39,402 nt of DNA from CAZZNQ01 sp964655775 (GCA_964655775.1 CAZZNQ010000031.1:1-39402); one strand, 5' to 3'; positions 8,595-17,705 are shown, counted from the stretch's first letter. Notes: generated by a model not told the origin, from the letters alone. Translations and numbers: made by a program.

Positions 8595-11500
8595 ATGCCC
8601 ATCCGCAGCAACACCTTCAAGAGCAGTGGGTTGTTCCTGGCTTCGCTCGCCACCGCCGCCCTCGGCTTCTGCGTTGCGATGTTTGGGTTCGCGTGGCTTG
8701 TCCGTCCGGACCTGGGCGAACGCCCGCCCAGCTACAGCTATCAGCAGATTCAGCAGGTCGAGCGTGCCCGCCGGATGGACATCGATCCGGAGAACCCGGT
8801 CCGCATCCAGCGGGACGTGAACTACTCCGAAGGCGAATCCGCGGCGTGGTACCCACGACGCGAGGCCCCGATCCTCCGGGACCTTGTCGAACAAGGCGAG
8901 CTGCCTCGACTTGAGGAGCGCGTCGGGCCGGAGCCCCTGGTGCTGGAAGGTGTGGAAGGCAACGGCACTTACGGCGGCACCTGGATCCGCATCGCCAACG
9001 CTCCCGGGGACGTGAGCATCATCTGGAACCGGCTCTCCTACGTCTCCCTGCTTCGCTTCTCTCCGCAGGGCTATCCGATCGTACCCCACCTGGCCAAGGC
9101 GTACGAAGCAAACGAGGACAACACCGAGTTCACCTTCTATCTGCGGAAGGGCGTTCGGTGGTCGGACGGGCATCCGTTCACCGCCGATGACATCGTCTTT
9201 TTCTGGGAGCACATCGGCGGCGAGCCGCTGATATGGGCCGAGCCCCTAGAGATCATGAAGGTCCACGGCAAGGTCGGCTCGATTGAGAAGATCGACGACT
9301 ACACAGTGAAGTTCACCTTCCCAGAACCTAATGGTCTGTTCCTGCACGCGGTGGCCGGCTTCTGGGGGACTTTCATGGTCAACAGCCCCGAGCACTACCT
9401 GCGCCAGTTCCATCCGACGCTGGGCGACAAGGACCTGATCGCCGAGATTCAGTCCGCACGTAACATGCAGGACGAACTGCAGGTCTGGCGTGAGATGTCG
9501 AACTGGCAGAATCCGGAGAAGCCCCAGCTCTGGCCGTGGATCTACCGCACCTACAGCACCGGCTCCGATCAGGCATTCGTGCGCAACCCTTACTTCTGGG
9601 CCGTGGATACCGAGGGCCGTCAGCTTCCCTATTTGGATCAGGTGTTGTTCCTGGTCAAGAGTGCCAACATGATTCCTGTGGTGGCGTCCAACGGTGAGCT
9701 GAGCATGCAGGCCCGCCACATCCGGTACCGGGATTACACGTTGCTGATGAACGGCCGGGAGGGGGGCAACTACGATGTCTACCACTGGTATGCCGCCGAT
9801 CGCAGCACGTATGCGATCTACCCGAATCTGAACAAGAAGGTCGTTCCGGAGGAACCGGAGACCAAGCGCAAACACGACCTCCTCAACGAGAAGCGTTTCC
9901 GTTGGGCTCTCTCGCTTGCCATCAACCGGGATCGTATCATCAAGGCGGATTACGACGGCCAGGCAGAGCCCGCTCAACTTGCACCCGGGCCGGCATCGTA
10001 TTTCCACCATCCCCAGCTCTACAAGGCGTTCACCGAATATGACCCGGAGCGTGCCCGGGACCTTTTGGACGAGATAGGACTGGACCAGCGGGACAGCGAG
10101 GGATTCCGAACGTTCCCCGACGGTTCGCGGATGACGTGGTACCTGGACTTCACCAGCTTCACGGAGGCCGGGCCCGCCCAGTTCCTGGCGGAGGACTGGG
10201 CAGACGTGGGAATGCGCGTAATACCGCGCGAAAGGTCCAGGCCGCTGTTCACGGCAGAGACCGCCGCCAGAACCCAGGACTTCAGCGTCTGGATCGGGAA
10301 CGGCGAGTTCCTGCCCATCATGGAACCCTACAACTTCCTTCCCATGGCAGGGCAGAGCCGGTGGGCTAGGGGATTCGGAAAATGGTATCAGTACGGCGGT
10401 CTGACGGGGGACCCGCGCGCGAACGAAACGCCGGGCACCGTCGAGCCCCCTGCCGGGCATCCGTTGCGCCGCGCCATGGAGGTGTATGAGCGCGTGATTG
10501 CTCAGGGCACGCTTGAGGCGCAGAGGGAGGTTTTCCGGGAGATTCTGGACATCGCCGCCGAGAACCTGTGGGTGATCAATGTCTGCACTCCGCCACCGGC
10601 GCTTTGCGTCGTCAAGAACGGCTTCCACAACGTGCCCCGACATGTAGTCGCCTCCTGGATGTTCCAGACGCCCGGCAACGCCGGGATGGAGACCTACTAC
10701 ATGGATAATCCGTCGGACTCGCCTGGCGCTGTCGAGCAGATGAAACAATCGATTGTGAAACCCATCCTCGCGGACTTCGCGGTTACGACGTCGGACGATG
10801 AGGAGTCCAGCAGTATGGAGAAGGTCGGCGCCATCGTGCGCGTGATGATGCTGCTCATCGCGGCGCTGGTGGTCATCCTGGTCGCCGTGCGGCACCCATA
10901 CATCGGCAAGCGCCTGCTGATTATGGTACCGACGCTGTTCATCATCTCGATCATAGTCTTCACGATCATCCAACTGCCGCCGGGCGACTTCCTTGCCACC
11001 CGGCAGTTGCAGTTGCAGGAGGCGGGGGACGAGGCGTCGCTGCAGGAACTGAGAAGCCTTCGGCAGTACTTCCATCTCGATGATCCCGTCTGGAAGCAGT
11101 ACGTTCGATGGCTCGGTCTCGCCTGGTTTGCGAGTTTTGACGAACAGGACACCGGCCTGTTGCAGGGCAATATGGGCCGGTCTATGGAGTTCAACAAGCC
11201 CGTGAACGAGATCATCGGCGATCGCATTCTGCTGACGTTCTGCATCTCGGTCGCGACCATACTCTTCACCTGGGCGGTCGCGTTGCCGATCGGCATCTTC
11301 TCGGCGGTCAAGCAGTACTCCGTCGGTGATTACGTCTTCACGTTCATTGGTTTCATCGGCATGTGCATACCCAGTTTCCTACTGGCTCTGCTGCTCATGT
11401 ACGCGAGCAAGGTGCTATTCGACGCGCCGGTGTCGGGCCTGTTCTCGACGAAGTACGCCGCTCAGCCGGAGTGGTCCTGGGCCAAAGTCGCTGACCTCTT

Positions 11501-11924
11501 GAAGCACATCTGGGTGCCGGTGGTGGTTCTGGGCGTGGGAGGCACGGCGAGGATGATCCGCGTGATGCGGGCAAACCTGCTTGACGAGTTGAAGAAGCCC
11601 TACGTGACCACCGCACGAGCCAAGGGCGTGCGGCCCATGAAGTTGCTGCTAAAGTACCCAGTGCGACTGGCCCTGAACCCGTTCATCTCGGGCATAGGCT
11701 ACCTTTTCCCGCAGCTTGTCTCCGGCGGCGCGATCGTGGCGATGGTTCTGAGTCTGCCTACGGTGGGTCCGTTAATGCTCAATGCGCTGCTCAGCGAGGA
11801 TATGTATCTGGCCGGCTCGATGCTCATGGTTCTCAGCCTGCTCGGAGTGGTCGGCACACTCGTCAGTGACCTCCTGCTGTTGTGGCTCGATCCCAGGATT
11901 CGTTTCAAGGGCGGCACCCGATGA
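8595..11924 (+). CDS. Fused ABC substrate-binding protein (family 5) and DppB/OppB-type permease
   Basis: About 1109 residues combining two proteins usually made separately. Residues about 12-35 form an N-terminal membrane anchor. Residues about 100-730 are a family 5 solute-binding protein: YGGTWIRIANAPGD, FYLRKGVRWSDGHPFTADD, and ALSLAINRDRI. A hydrophobic helix near 750-768 returns the chain to the cytoplasm, and residues about 770-1109 are a full DppB-like permease with KRLLIMVPTLF, PPGDF and an EAA loop (ARAKGVRPMKLLLKYPVRLALNPF). Substrates of this family are usually peptides or other oligomers. ATG at 8595 starts the anchor and lies just after a promoter. The stop overlaps the next ATG by four bases. 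The frame is open throughout, so this is a true fusion, not an assembly join. Confidence 0.9.
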   Translation: MPIRSNTFKSSGLFLASLATAALGFCVAMFGFAWLVRPDLGERPPSYSYQQIQQVERARRMDIDPENPVRIQRDVNYSEGESAAWYPRREAPILRDLVEQGELPRLEERVGPEPLVLEGVEGNGTYGGTWIRIANAPGDVSIIWNRLSYVSLLRFSPQGYPIVPHLAKAYEANEDNTEFTFYLRKGVRWSDGHPFTADDIVFFWEHIGGEPLIWAEPLEIMKVHGKVGSIEKIDDYTVKFTFPEPNGLFLHAVAGFWGTFMVNSPEHYLRQFHPTLGDKDLIAEIQSARNMQDELQVWREMSNWQNPEKPQLWPWIYRTYSTGSDQAFVRNPYFWAVDTEGRQLPYLDQVLFLVKSANMIPVVASNGELSMQARHIRYRDYTLLMNGREGGNYDVYHWYAADRSTYAIYPNLNKKVVPEEPETKRKHDLLNEKRFRWALSLAINRDRIIKADYDGQAEPAQLAPGPASYFHHPQLYKAFTEYDPERARDLLDEIGLDQRDSEGFRTFPDGSRMTWYLDFTSFTEAGPAQFLAEDWADVGMRVIPRERSRPLFTAETAARTQDFSVWIGNGEFLPIMEPYNFLPMAGQSRWARGFGKWYQYGGLTGDPRANETPGTVEPPAGHPLRRAMEVYERVIAQGTLEAQREVFREILDIAAENLWVINVCTPPPALCVVKNGFHNVPRHVVASWMFQTPGNAGMETYYMDNPSDSPGAVEQMKQSIVKPILADFAVTTSDDEESSSMEKVGAIVRVMMLLIAALVVILVAVRHPYIGKRLLIMVPTLFIISIIVFTIIQLPPGDFLATRQLQLQEAGDEASLQELRSLRQYFHLDDPVWKQYVRWLGLAWFASFDEQDTGLLQGNMGRSMEFNKPVNEIIGDRILLTFCISVATILFTWAVALPIGIFSAVKQYSVGDYVFTFIGFIGMCIPSFLLALLLMYASKVLFDAPVSGLFSTKYAAQPEWSWAKVADLLKHIWVPVVVLGVGGTARMIRVMRANLLDELKKPYVTTARAKGVRPMKLLLKYPVRLALNPFISGIGYLFPQLVSGGAIVAMVLSLPTVGPLMLNALLSEDMYLAGSMLMVLSLLGVVGTLVSDLLLLWLDPRIRFKGGTR

Positions 11925-13084
11925 GCGAAGAAGCCAGGGTCGAGGTCAAAGAGCCTACGTCGGGCGTGGAGGCCCTGAGCCAGTGGCAGCTGATCCGCCG
12001 TCGGTTCATGCGCCACAAGCTCGCCGTGGCCAGCCTGTTTCTGCTCATGGTGTTGTACCTCATGGCCATCTTTGCGGAGTTCTGCGCGCCCTACACCCGG
12101 AGCTGGAAGGACTTGGACTATGCCTACTGCCCGCCGCAGCCGCCGCGCATCAGCCTGCGCCACGGGCTGCACGTCTACGCTATGGAGCGCCACACCGACC
12201 CGGTGACCTTCCGAAAGGCATACGTTGAAGTGCCCGACCATATCGTGCCTTTGTCGCTCTTCGCGAAGGGCGAGCCATACAAGCTCTTTGGGCTGATACC
12301 CATGAGTCGCCACTTGCTGGGCGTGGACCAGCAGGAGTACCTCAAGCTCCGAGAGGATGCCTCACAGTCTCGCGTCACTGCGCGGCCGACGTTCTACCTG
12401 CTCGGCGCCGACAAGTACGGACGCGATATTCTCAGCCGTATGGTCTATGGATCGCGGATCTCGCTCTCCATCGGCCTAGTATCCATCGTGATCACCTTCA
12501 TGCTGGGCGTGACTATCGGCGGAATATCAGGCTACGTCGGAGGAGCCATAGACAACCTGATCCAGCGCGGCATGGAGATCATGCACGCTTTCCCGCGGCT
12601 GCCGCTTTGGCTTTCCCTGGCCGCCGTGATGCCCTCTGACTGGTCGCCGCTCAAGGTCTATTTCGCGATCACCATTGCCTTGAGCTTGCTGGGCTGGACG
12701 GGGCTGGCTCGCGTGGTCCGTGGGAAGCTCCTGTCCCTGCGCGAAGAGGATTACGCGGTCGCCGCACGTCTGCTAGGTGCCAGTCACCGGCGCATCATCT
12801 TCAGGCATCTGCTGCCGGGATTCACCAGCCATATCATCGTTTCACTGACCCTGAGCGTGCCGGTGATGATCCTGGGTGAGACGTCGCTGAGCTTCCTGGG
12901 TCTCGGACTCCGCCCGCCCATCGTGAGTTGGGGCGTGATGCTGCAGGACTGCATGCACATGCAGGTGGTCGCCAACTATCCGTGGCTTATCATGCCGGTG
13001 TTCTTCATTGTCGCCACGGTTCTATTCTTCAACTTCCTGGGCGACGGACTGCGCGATGCCGCCGATCCGTACGCGTCGAGGTAA
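11921..13084 (+). CDS. DppC/OppC-type ABC permease with enlarged first loop
   Basis: 387 residues; the second membrane subunit of the importer. TM1 (about 34-52) is followed by an extracytoplasmic insertion of about 120 residues before the conserved LGADKYGRDILSRMVYGSRISL. Typical DppC proteins are near 300 residues; a long loop here is also known in YejE-like subunits. Five further helices follow, with the EAA-type loop AARLLGASHRRIIFRHLLPG and the family ending LSFLGLGLRPPIVSWGVML and FLGDGLRDAADPYASR. The enlarged loop probably contacts the binding domain fused to the partner permease, which is inference. The start overlaps the upstream stop by four bases, and only three bases separate its stop from the next ATG. 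Confidence 0.92.
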   Translation: MSEEARVEVKEPTSGVEALSQWQLIRRRFMRHKLAVASLFLLMVLYLMAIFAEFCAPYTRSWKDLDYAYCPPQPPRISLRHGLHVYAMERHTDPVTFRKAYVEVPDHIVPLSLFAKGEPYKLFGLIPMSRHLLGVDQQEYLKLREDASQSRVTARPTFYLLGADKYGRDILSRMVYGSRISLSIGLVSIVITFMLGVTIGGISGYVGGAIDNLIQRGMEIMHAFPRLPLWLSLAAVMPSDWSPLKVYFAITIALSLLGWTGLARVVRGKLLSLREEDYAVAARLLGASHRRIIFRHLLPGFTSHIIVSLTLSVPVMILGETSLSFLGLGLRPPIVSWGVMLQDCMHMQVVANYPWLIMPVFFIVATVLFFNFLGDGLRDAADPYASR

Positions 13085-13087
13085 GGT

Positions 13088-14131
13088 ATGAGTTCTGCAA
13101 TGCCCGCGACCGACACCCAAGCGACGACTTCAGAAGACGTGCTTCTGAGGGTGGAAAACCTCCAGACGCACTTTTTCATAGAGGAAGGCGAGGTGCCGGC
13201 GGTCGACGGTGTCACCTTCACCGTGAAACGCGGCCAAATACTGGCCATAGTGGGCGAGAGCGGCTGCGGCAAGAGCGTCACGGCGTACTCGATCCTTCGG
13301 CTGATCGATGAGCCCGGGGAGATAGTCGGCGGCAGAGTCGTGTTCTATCCCAAGGGGGATGAGGCGATCGACATCACCGCCCTGGACAAGAAGTCAGAGG
13401 CCCTGTTCGACATCCGGGGCGGCCACATCAGCATGATATTCCAGGAGCCGATGACGGCCCTGAGCCCGGTGCATACGATCGGCAACCAGATCTGCGAAGC
13501 CATCCTCTTACACCAGGACGTCTCCGAGGAGCAGGCCGAGGCCATGGCGGTGGAAATGCTCGGCAAAGTGGGCATTCCCGGGCCTCAGGCTCGTCTCTCG
13601 CAGTATCCGCACGAGCTCAGCGGCGGCATGCGGCAGCGAGTGGTTATCGCGATGGCTATGGTGTGCCGCCCGGCGCTGCTGATCGCGGATGAACCCACCA
13701 CCGCCCTCGACGTGACCATCCAGGCCCAGATCATGAAGCTGATGGTCGACCTTCAGCAGGATCTGGGGGCCTCCGTCATGCTCATTACCCATGACCTGGG
13801 AGTGGTGGCGCAAATGGCCGAAGAGGTGGCCGTCATGTACCTGGGCCGGATAGTGGAGAGGGCGGGCGTGCGGGAGCTCATGAAGAACCCGCGGCATCCT
13901 TACACGATGGGCCTCCTGAAGTCCTTGCCCAGCCTCAGCACCAGCCACACGCGCCTTCCTTCCATCAAAGGCAGCGTGCCGTCCCTTACCGAGATTCCGC
14001 CCGGTTGCCCGTTCCACCCCAGGTGCCCGTACGCCCAGACAGGGCGTTGCGACGTAGGCGGTCCGCCCGAACTGCGCGAGATCGCCGTGGGGCGTCTTGC
14101 TGCGTGCTTGCGAGCCGAGGAGATAGTGTGA
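13088..14131 (+). CDS. Oligopeptide/dipeptide ABC ATPase, OppD/DppD type
   Basis: 347 residues; one of the two ATPases that power the importer from the cytoplasmic side. Walker A is GESGCGKS (about residue 56-63), the signature is LSGGMRQRV, Walker B is LLIADEPTTALD, and the H-loop is LITHDLG. The C-terminal oligopeptide extension has PPGCPFHPRCPYA, then GRC and a later Cys, the four-cysteine pattern that binds an iron-sulfur cluster in several DppD/OppD proteins. The start is fixed by proximity to the previous stop. The last codons overlap the following ATG. Confidence 0.95.
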   Translation: MSSAMPATDTQATTSEDVLLRVENLQTHFFIEEGEVPAVDGVTFTVKRGQILAIVGESGCGKSVTAYSILRLIDEPGEIVGGRVVFYPKGDEAIDITALDKKSEALFDIRGGHISMIFQEPMTALSPVHTIGNQICEAILLHQDVSEEQAEAMAVEMLGKVGIPGPQARLSQYPHELSGGMRQRVVIAMAMVCRPALLIADEPTTALDVTIQAQIMKLMVDLQQDLGASVMLITHDLGVVAQMAEEVAVMYLGRIVERAGVRELMKNPRHPYTMGLLKSLPSLSTSHTRLPSIKGSVPSLTEIPPGCPFHPRCPYAQTGRCDVGGPPELREIAVGRLAACLRAEEIV

Positions 14132-15132
14132 TGGCCGACAATCGCCCTCTGCTCTCCGTAAGGAGCCTGTGCAAGTACTTCCCCATCTACGGCAAGGGGT
14201 TTTTGAATCGCCAGGTCGGCCTGGTGCGGGCCGTGGACCATATGAGCTTCGAGCTGAAGGCAGGCGAAACGCTCGGTTTGGTGGGGGAGAGCGGCTCCGG
14301 GAAGACAACCGCCGCTCGCACCATCCTCCGCGCCCTCTCGCCAACCAGCGGCGAGGTCATCTTTCGTTACGACGATAAGGAGGTCAATCTGACCGAGCTA
14401 TCGGAGCGCGAGCTGAAGCCTCTGCGGACCCAGATGCAGATGATCTTCCAGGACCCTTTCTCCTCGCTCAACCCCCGCATGACGGTGGAGAACATCGTGG
14501 GCGAGCCGCTGACCATCCACAGGCTGGCGCGCGGCAGCGAACTCGAGGACCGGGTGGTGGAGATGCTCCTCAAGGTGGGTCTGAAGCCCGAGCACCGCAT
14601 GCGCTATCCGCACGCCTTCAGCGGCGGGCAAAGGCAGCGGATCGGTATCGCGCGGGCTCTCATCATGCGACCCGTGTTTGTGGTCGCGGACGAGGCGGTT
14701 TCCGCGCTCGACGTGTCCGTGCAGGCACAGGTCATCAATCTACTCGAAGAACTACAGGACGAGCTCGAGCTGACGTATGTCTTTGTCGCGCACGATCTGA
14801 GCGTTGTCCGCCATATCTGTGACCGGGTGGCCGTGATGTACGCCGGTCGAATCGTGGAACTGGCGGAGACGGAGGCACTGTTCGAAGACCCGAGGCACCC
14901 CTATACACGGGCGCTTCTATCGGCCGTACCCTACCCCGATCCGGACATCGAGATGAACTACGAGATGGGCGGCGAGGTGGCCGATCCGGCCAACCTCCCG
15001 GGCGGATGCAGCTTCCATCCGCGCTGCATCGAGTGCAAGGCCCGGTGCAAGCTGGATGATCCCGTTCTGCGGGAGGAGACGAAGGACCGGTTCGTCGCGT
15101 GCCACGTATATGACGAGATGCAATCCGTCTGA
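14131..15132 (+). CDS. Oligopeptide/dipeptide ABC ATPase, OppF/DppF type
   Basis: 333 residues; partner ATPase of the preceding gene. It has Walker A GESGSGKTT, signature FSGGQRQRIGIARAL, Walker B VFVVADEAVSALD (Ala in place of the usual Pro after Glu is common in OppF), H-loop VAHDLSVV and the C-terminal PGGCSFHPRCIEC extension with cysteines that can hold an iron-sulfur cluster. The ATG at 14131 overlaps the TGA of the OppD gene by one base, so translation is coupled. This completes the four-gene importer; no separate binding protein is needed because it is fused to the first permease. Confidence 0.95.
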   Translation: MADNRPLLSVRSLCKYFPIYGKGFLNRQVGLVRAVDHMSFELKAGETLGLVGESGSGKTTAARTILRALSPTSGEVIFRYDDKEVNLTELSERELKPLRTQMQMIFQDPFSSLNPRMTVENIVGEPLTIHRLARGSELEDRVVEMLLKVGLKPEHRMRYPHAFSGGQRQRIGIARALIMRPVFVVADEAVSALDVSVQAQVINLLEELQDELELTYVFVAHDLSVVRHICDRVAVMYAGRIVELAETEALFEDPRHPYTRALLSAVPYPDPDIEMNYEMGGEVADPANLPGGCSFHPRCIECKARCKLDDPVLREETKDRFVACHVYDEMQSV

Positions 15133-15160
15133 GCCGCCGCGCTTCCGAGCCCAGGTGTAT

Positions 15161-15916
15161 ATGTCTACAGAGCAGCCACATGTCCGCCGGTGTTTCCTGC
15201 TCGCCGTTGCGCTGCTTCTACCGGGCGTGCTCACCGCGTGCGCTCTGTCTCAAGGAGGCCCGAATATGGCAGACGATTACGTGATACTGGAGGACTTCAG
15301 CGACGGAATGGGCAACTGGTGGGTGGAGGGCTGCGACGACGTAGCAGTGCAGGACGGTCGGCTGGTGATGCGGGCCGACAATCCGGATGCCGAGTCCGGC
15401 AGTGTCTCCACAGCCTGGTGCCGCACGCCTCACCCCGCCGACTTCGTGCTGGAACTGGATGCTCACGTGCTGTCATCGCGCCTTGACGCAAACAACATCA
15501 ACCTGTTCCTGGGATTCTCGGATCCGTCGGCCGACGACCTCTACGACAGCCGCCGAAGCCGCAGATCCGGAGCGTACAAGCTGTACCACGACCTTCAGGG
15601 CACCATATGCACCTTTCTGAACGACCGCCTCGGCGAAGCGGAGCCCCATCCCGACGGTTCGCCCACGGCGCGCATACGCATCCGTCACTGCCCGGGCTTC
15701 CAGCTCTTGAATGAGGCATTTATCGGAAGGTGCCGTCAGGGAAAGACTTACCAAATCAAAGTGACCAAACGGAAGGGACTGATCGTCTACGAAGTGGACG
15801 GTCGGGAACTCCTGCGCGCAACCGATCCGAGTCCGTCGGACGGTGGCCTGCTGGGACTGCGCACCTTTGCGACGGAGCTGTGGTGGGACAACGTTCGACT
15901 TCGCGGGCTTGACTGA
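15161..15916 (+). CDS. DUF1961-like lipoprotein, concanavalin/LamG-type fold
   Basis: About 251 residues. A lipoprotein signal peptide ends in the lipobox LTAC (about residue 27), so the protein is probably lipid-anchored. The rest is a beta-rich domain with YVILEDFSDGMGNWWVEG, GRLVMRADN and the late strand pattern GGLLGLRTFATELWWDNVRLRG. This resembles the LamG/3-keto-disaccharide hydrolase-like and DUF1961 families, which bind or cleave carbohydrates. No catalytic residues are claimed. It begins 28 bases after the transporter operon and probably belongs to it, hinting that the imported substrate could be glycan-related. The start at 15161 is chosen because the signal peptide begins there; the Shine-Dalgarno sequence is weak. 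Confidence 0.72.
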   Translation: MSTEQPHVRRCFLLAVALLLPGVLTACALSQGGPNMADDYVILEDFSDGMGNWWVEGCDDVAVQDGRLVMRADNPDAESGSVSTAWCRTPHPADFVLELDAHVLSSRLDANNINLFLGFSDPSADDLYDSRRSRRSGAYKLYHDLQGTICTFLNDRLGEAEPHPDGSPTARIRIRHCPGFQLLNEAFIGRCRQGKTYQIKVTKRKGLIVYEVDGRELLRATDPSPSDGGLLGLRTFATELWWDNVRLRGLD

Positions 15917-15953
15917 TCGGTTGGCTGGTCGGTGCTTCCATAGAAAACAGGTA

Positions 15954-15982
15954 TTGACATTCCGCGTTCCCGCCCTTAACCT
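15954..15982 (+). promoter_or_regulatory. Candidate promoter upstream of the HepT-like gene
   Basis: A perfect TTGACA (15954-15959) lies 17 bases before TAACCT (15977-15982), which matches the -10 consensus at three of six positions. The local sequence is more AT-rich than its surroundings. The leader to the ATG at 16090 would be about 100 nt and contains a GC hairpin. Confidence 0.45.
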
Positions 15983-16036
15983 GTCCCTAATTCAGGTAGT
16001 GGCCGCGCAAGCGGCATCAGAGGGGATTGTCACGAT

Positions 16037-16051
16037 CCGGCCGCAGGCCGG
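16037..16051 (+). terminator. Leader hairpin followed by T-rich tract
   Basis: CCGGCC-GCA-GGCCGG forms a perfect six-base-pair stem with a three-base loop, followed by GCCTTGTTGTTGT. It lies between the candidate promoter and the HepT-like ATG, so it could act as an attenuator or a weak terminator. The tail is not a pure T-run, hence the low confidence. Confidence 0.35.
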
Positions 16052-16089
16052 GCCTTGTTGTTGTCGTCGACTTACGAAAGGGGGGAGGT

Positions 16090-16431
16090 ATGGCAGACGA
16101 CGACCATTACCTGATGTACATGAATCAGTGCATCGGCCGCGTAATGAAGTTCGTCGAGGAGGGGCGAACCTATTTCATGGGTTCGCTGATGGTTCAGGAC
16201 GCCGCTGTCTGGAACCTTGTTCTGATCGGGGCGGCCGCCAGGCGGCTCAGCGAAGAGACGCGCGAGCACCATCCGGAGATCGACTGGGACCACATCAACG
16301 AGCTTATGTCCGAGGTACAGGCACATCCCTGGGAGTACGACAGGGACAAGGTCTGGTGCTGCATCGAGGAGAAGCTGCCGGAGATCAGACACGAACTCCG
16401 AGGAATCCTGGTCTCGCGTCATATGAAATGA
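16090..16431 (+). CDS. HepT/DUF86-like protein, orphan and degenerate
   Basis: 113 residues, all-helical. The pattern DAAVWNLVLIGAAARRLSEE, then HPEIDW and VWCCIEEKLPEI follows the HepT (DUF86) family, whose members are RNase-like toxins paired with an MNT nucleotidyltransferase antitoxin. The canonical R-x4-6-H-x-Y active motif is altered: the matching stretch is MSEVQAHPWEYD, which keeps a His and a Tyr but lacks the Arg and has changed spacing. No MNT partner is adjacent: upstream is a lipoprotein, downstream LemA. It may be an inactive remnant or a repurposed helical protein. The ATG at 16090 follows the very strong purine tract AAAGGGGGGAGGT. The gene ends 15 bases from the convergent LemA stop. 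Confidence 0.7.
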   Translation: MADDDHYLMYMNQCIGRVMKFVEEGRTYFMGSLMVQDAAVWNLVLIGAAARRLSEETREHHPEIDWDHINELMSEVQAHPWEYDRDKVWCCIEEKLPEIRHELRGILVSRHMK

Positions 16432-16446
16432 TGCATTCTCCAGGTG

Positions 16447-17007
16447 TTACGGCATCTGGACGGGCGGATTTGCCTTTTCACGGGCATCGTCGATCTCGAA
16501 GAACTCCTCCGGACCGAACCCGAATAACGATGCGACGATGTTCGAGGGCACGACTTGCACGCGGTTGTTCAGATCGCGCACGTTGGCGTTATAGAATCGG
16601 CGTGCTGCCTGGATGCGGTCCTCGGTGTTCGCGAGTTCCCTCTGGAGGTGCAGGAAGTGGCGACTGGCCTTCAGTGCGGGGTAGTGCTCCACGACGACCA
16701 TCAGCCTCTGCAGCCGCTCTATGAGGGCGTTCTCGTCACGTGCCTGTGACGAAGGCGTTCCCGTCGAGGCGATCGCACGGCTCCGTGCTTCGGTGACCGC
16801 CTGCAGCACCTCCCGCTCGTGCGACGCGTAGCCCTTCACCGTCTCAACCAGGTTGGGGATAAGGTCGTAGCGGCGTTTCAGCTCGGTGTCGATCCCCGAC
16901 CACGACTCCCGAACGTGCTGACGCATGTAGACCAATGCGTTGTACGTTAAGACAAGCCACAGCAGAGCGGCTACGACCAAACCGAGCAGAACGTAGACTC
17001 CGGCCAT
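16447..17007 (-). CDS. lemA: LemA family protein
   Basis: 186 residues. One N-terminal membrane helix (about 4-22) is followed by the four-helix LemA domain with VRESWSGIDTELKRRYDLIPNLVETVKGYASHE, and the family ending RFYNANVRDLNN, SNIVASLFGF and FFEIDDAREKANPPVQ. LemA proteins are widespread membrane-anchored proteins of uncertain role. The ATG at 17007 is preferred to a GTG at 17025, which would sit inside the upstream gene. GGGAGTGAGAAG lies just upstream. It starts 8 bases after the DUF3137-like stop, so the two form a pair. Confidence 0.93.
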   Translation of the reverse strand: MAGVYVLLGLVVAALLWLVLTYNALVYMRQHVRESWSGIDTELKRRYDLIPNLVETVKGYASHEREVLQAVTEARSRAIASTGTPSSQARDENALIERLQRLMVVVEHYPALKASRHFLHLQRELANTEDRIQAARRFYNANVRDLNNRVQVVPSNIVASLFGFGPEEFFEIDDAREKANPPVQMP

Positions 17008-17015
17008 CTTTCTTC

Positions 17016-17705
17016 TCACTCCCACCCCGTCAACGTGCGTGTAGCGCCGCTCGTCTGCTGGCGCACCAGGTAATCGGGCATCAGGTCAAACAGCCCATGG
17101 ATGACATCGAGTGCGGCATCGAAGTCCGCAGGAGACATCCGGCGGCTCCGCCACGCTATCACCTCGTGCGCGCCGAAAGCCATGGAAAAGGTGGGTGATT
17201 GCAGGAGGAACTCCATGGCCCTGGTGTGGATGACGTCGTAAGCCCATCTCCGGTTCGGCGAGCCGACGTGGAACTTGCGGCTGAACTCGGCGGATTCGAA
17301 GTCGATGTCGTCTATGCCAATGAACTCGCCGATCTTGTCGAGGAAGTTCTCCGGACGGATCGTCAGCGGCTTGAGTGGTATGGGACTGCGCAGGATGAGG
17401 GCCGAGAAGTGGTGCGTGCTGCGGTTCTTGCCGGAGCCCGTCTCGTAGCGATAGTCAAAGACCTTCACGGGTAGTTCACGCCAAGTCCCCTCTACGATGT
17501 TGTATGCTCGGCGTCTGGAACCGTGCCGTAGGCACTTGAACAACGGATATCGATCGTCGAGATGCGAGTCGTGCCCGCCGACGAACCGGAGGCCGCGTGC
17601 TGTCGCCCATGCTCGCAGTTCCTTTCGACGCCGCGCCGCAGACCAGAGGGCGAACGCGGCAACAGCAACGAAAACCACGATCATCGCGATTGCAGGGCCA
17701 GGCAT
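17016..17705 (-). CDS. DUF3137-like membrane-anchored protein
   Basis: About 229 residues. An N-terminal hydrophobic helix (AIAMIVVFVAVAAFALW) is followed by a cytoplasmic-type domain starting RRKELRAWATARGLRFVGG, then VKVFDYRYETGSGK and FSALILRSPIPLKPLTIRPE. This pattern resembles DUF3137-type proteins, which are often found next to lemA, as here. Function is unknown. Two ATGs lie in tandem at 17708 and 17705; GGAGG placed five bases before the second favours 17705. A long upstream extension of the frame to 17924 would run through the divergent promoter region and is rejected. Confidence 0.78.
   Translation of the reverse strand: MPGPAIAMIVVFVAVAAFALWSAARRRKELRAWATARGLRFVGGHDSHLDDRYPLFKCLRHGSRRRAYNIVEGTWRELPVKVFDYRYETGSGKNRSTHHFSALILRSPIPLKPLTIRPENFLDKIGEFIGIDDIDFESAEFSRKFHVGSPNRRWAYDVIHTRAMEFLLQSPTFSMAFGAHEVIAWRSRRMSPADFDAALDVIHGLFDLMPDYLVRQQTSGATRTLTGWE

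Noticed and set aside
9246..11075. 609-codon antisense open frame within the binding protein/permease gene
   Set aside because: It lies wholly opposite a gene with clear domains, has no recognisable motif and is His/Arg-rich, as expected for a mirror frame in GC-rich DNA.
16432..16446. Terminator between the HepT-like gene and lemA
   Set aside because: The gap is 15 bases and holds no inverted repeat.
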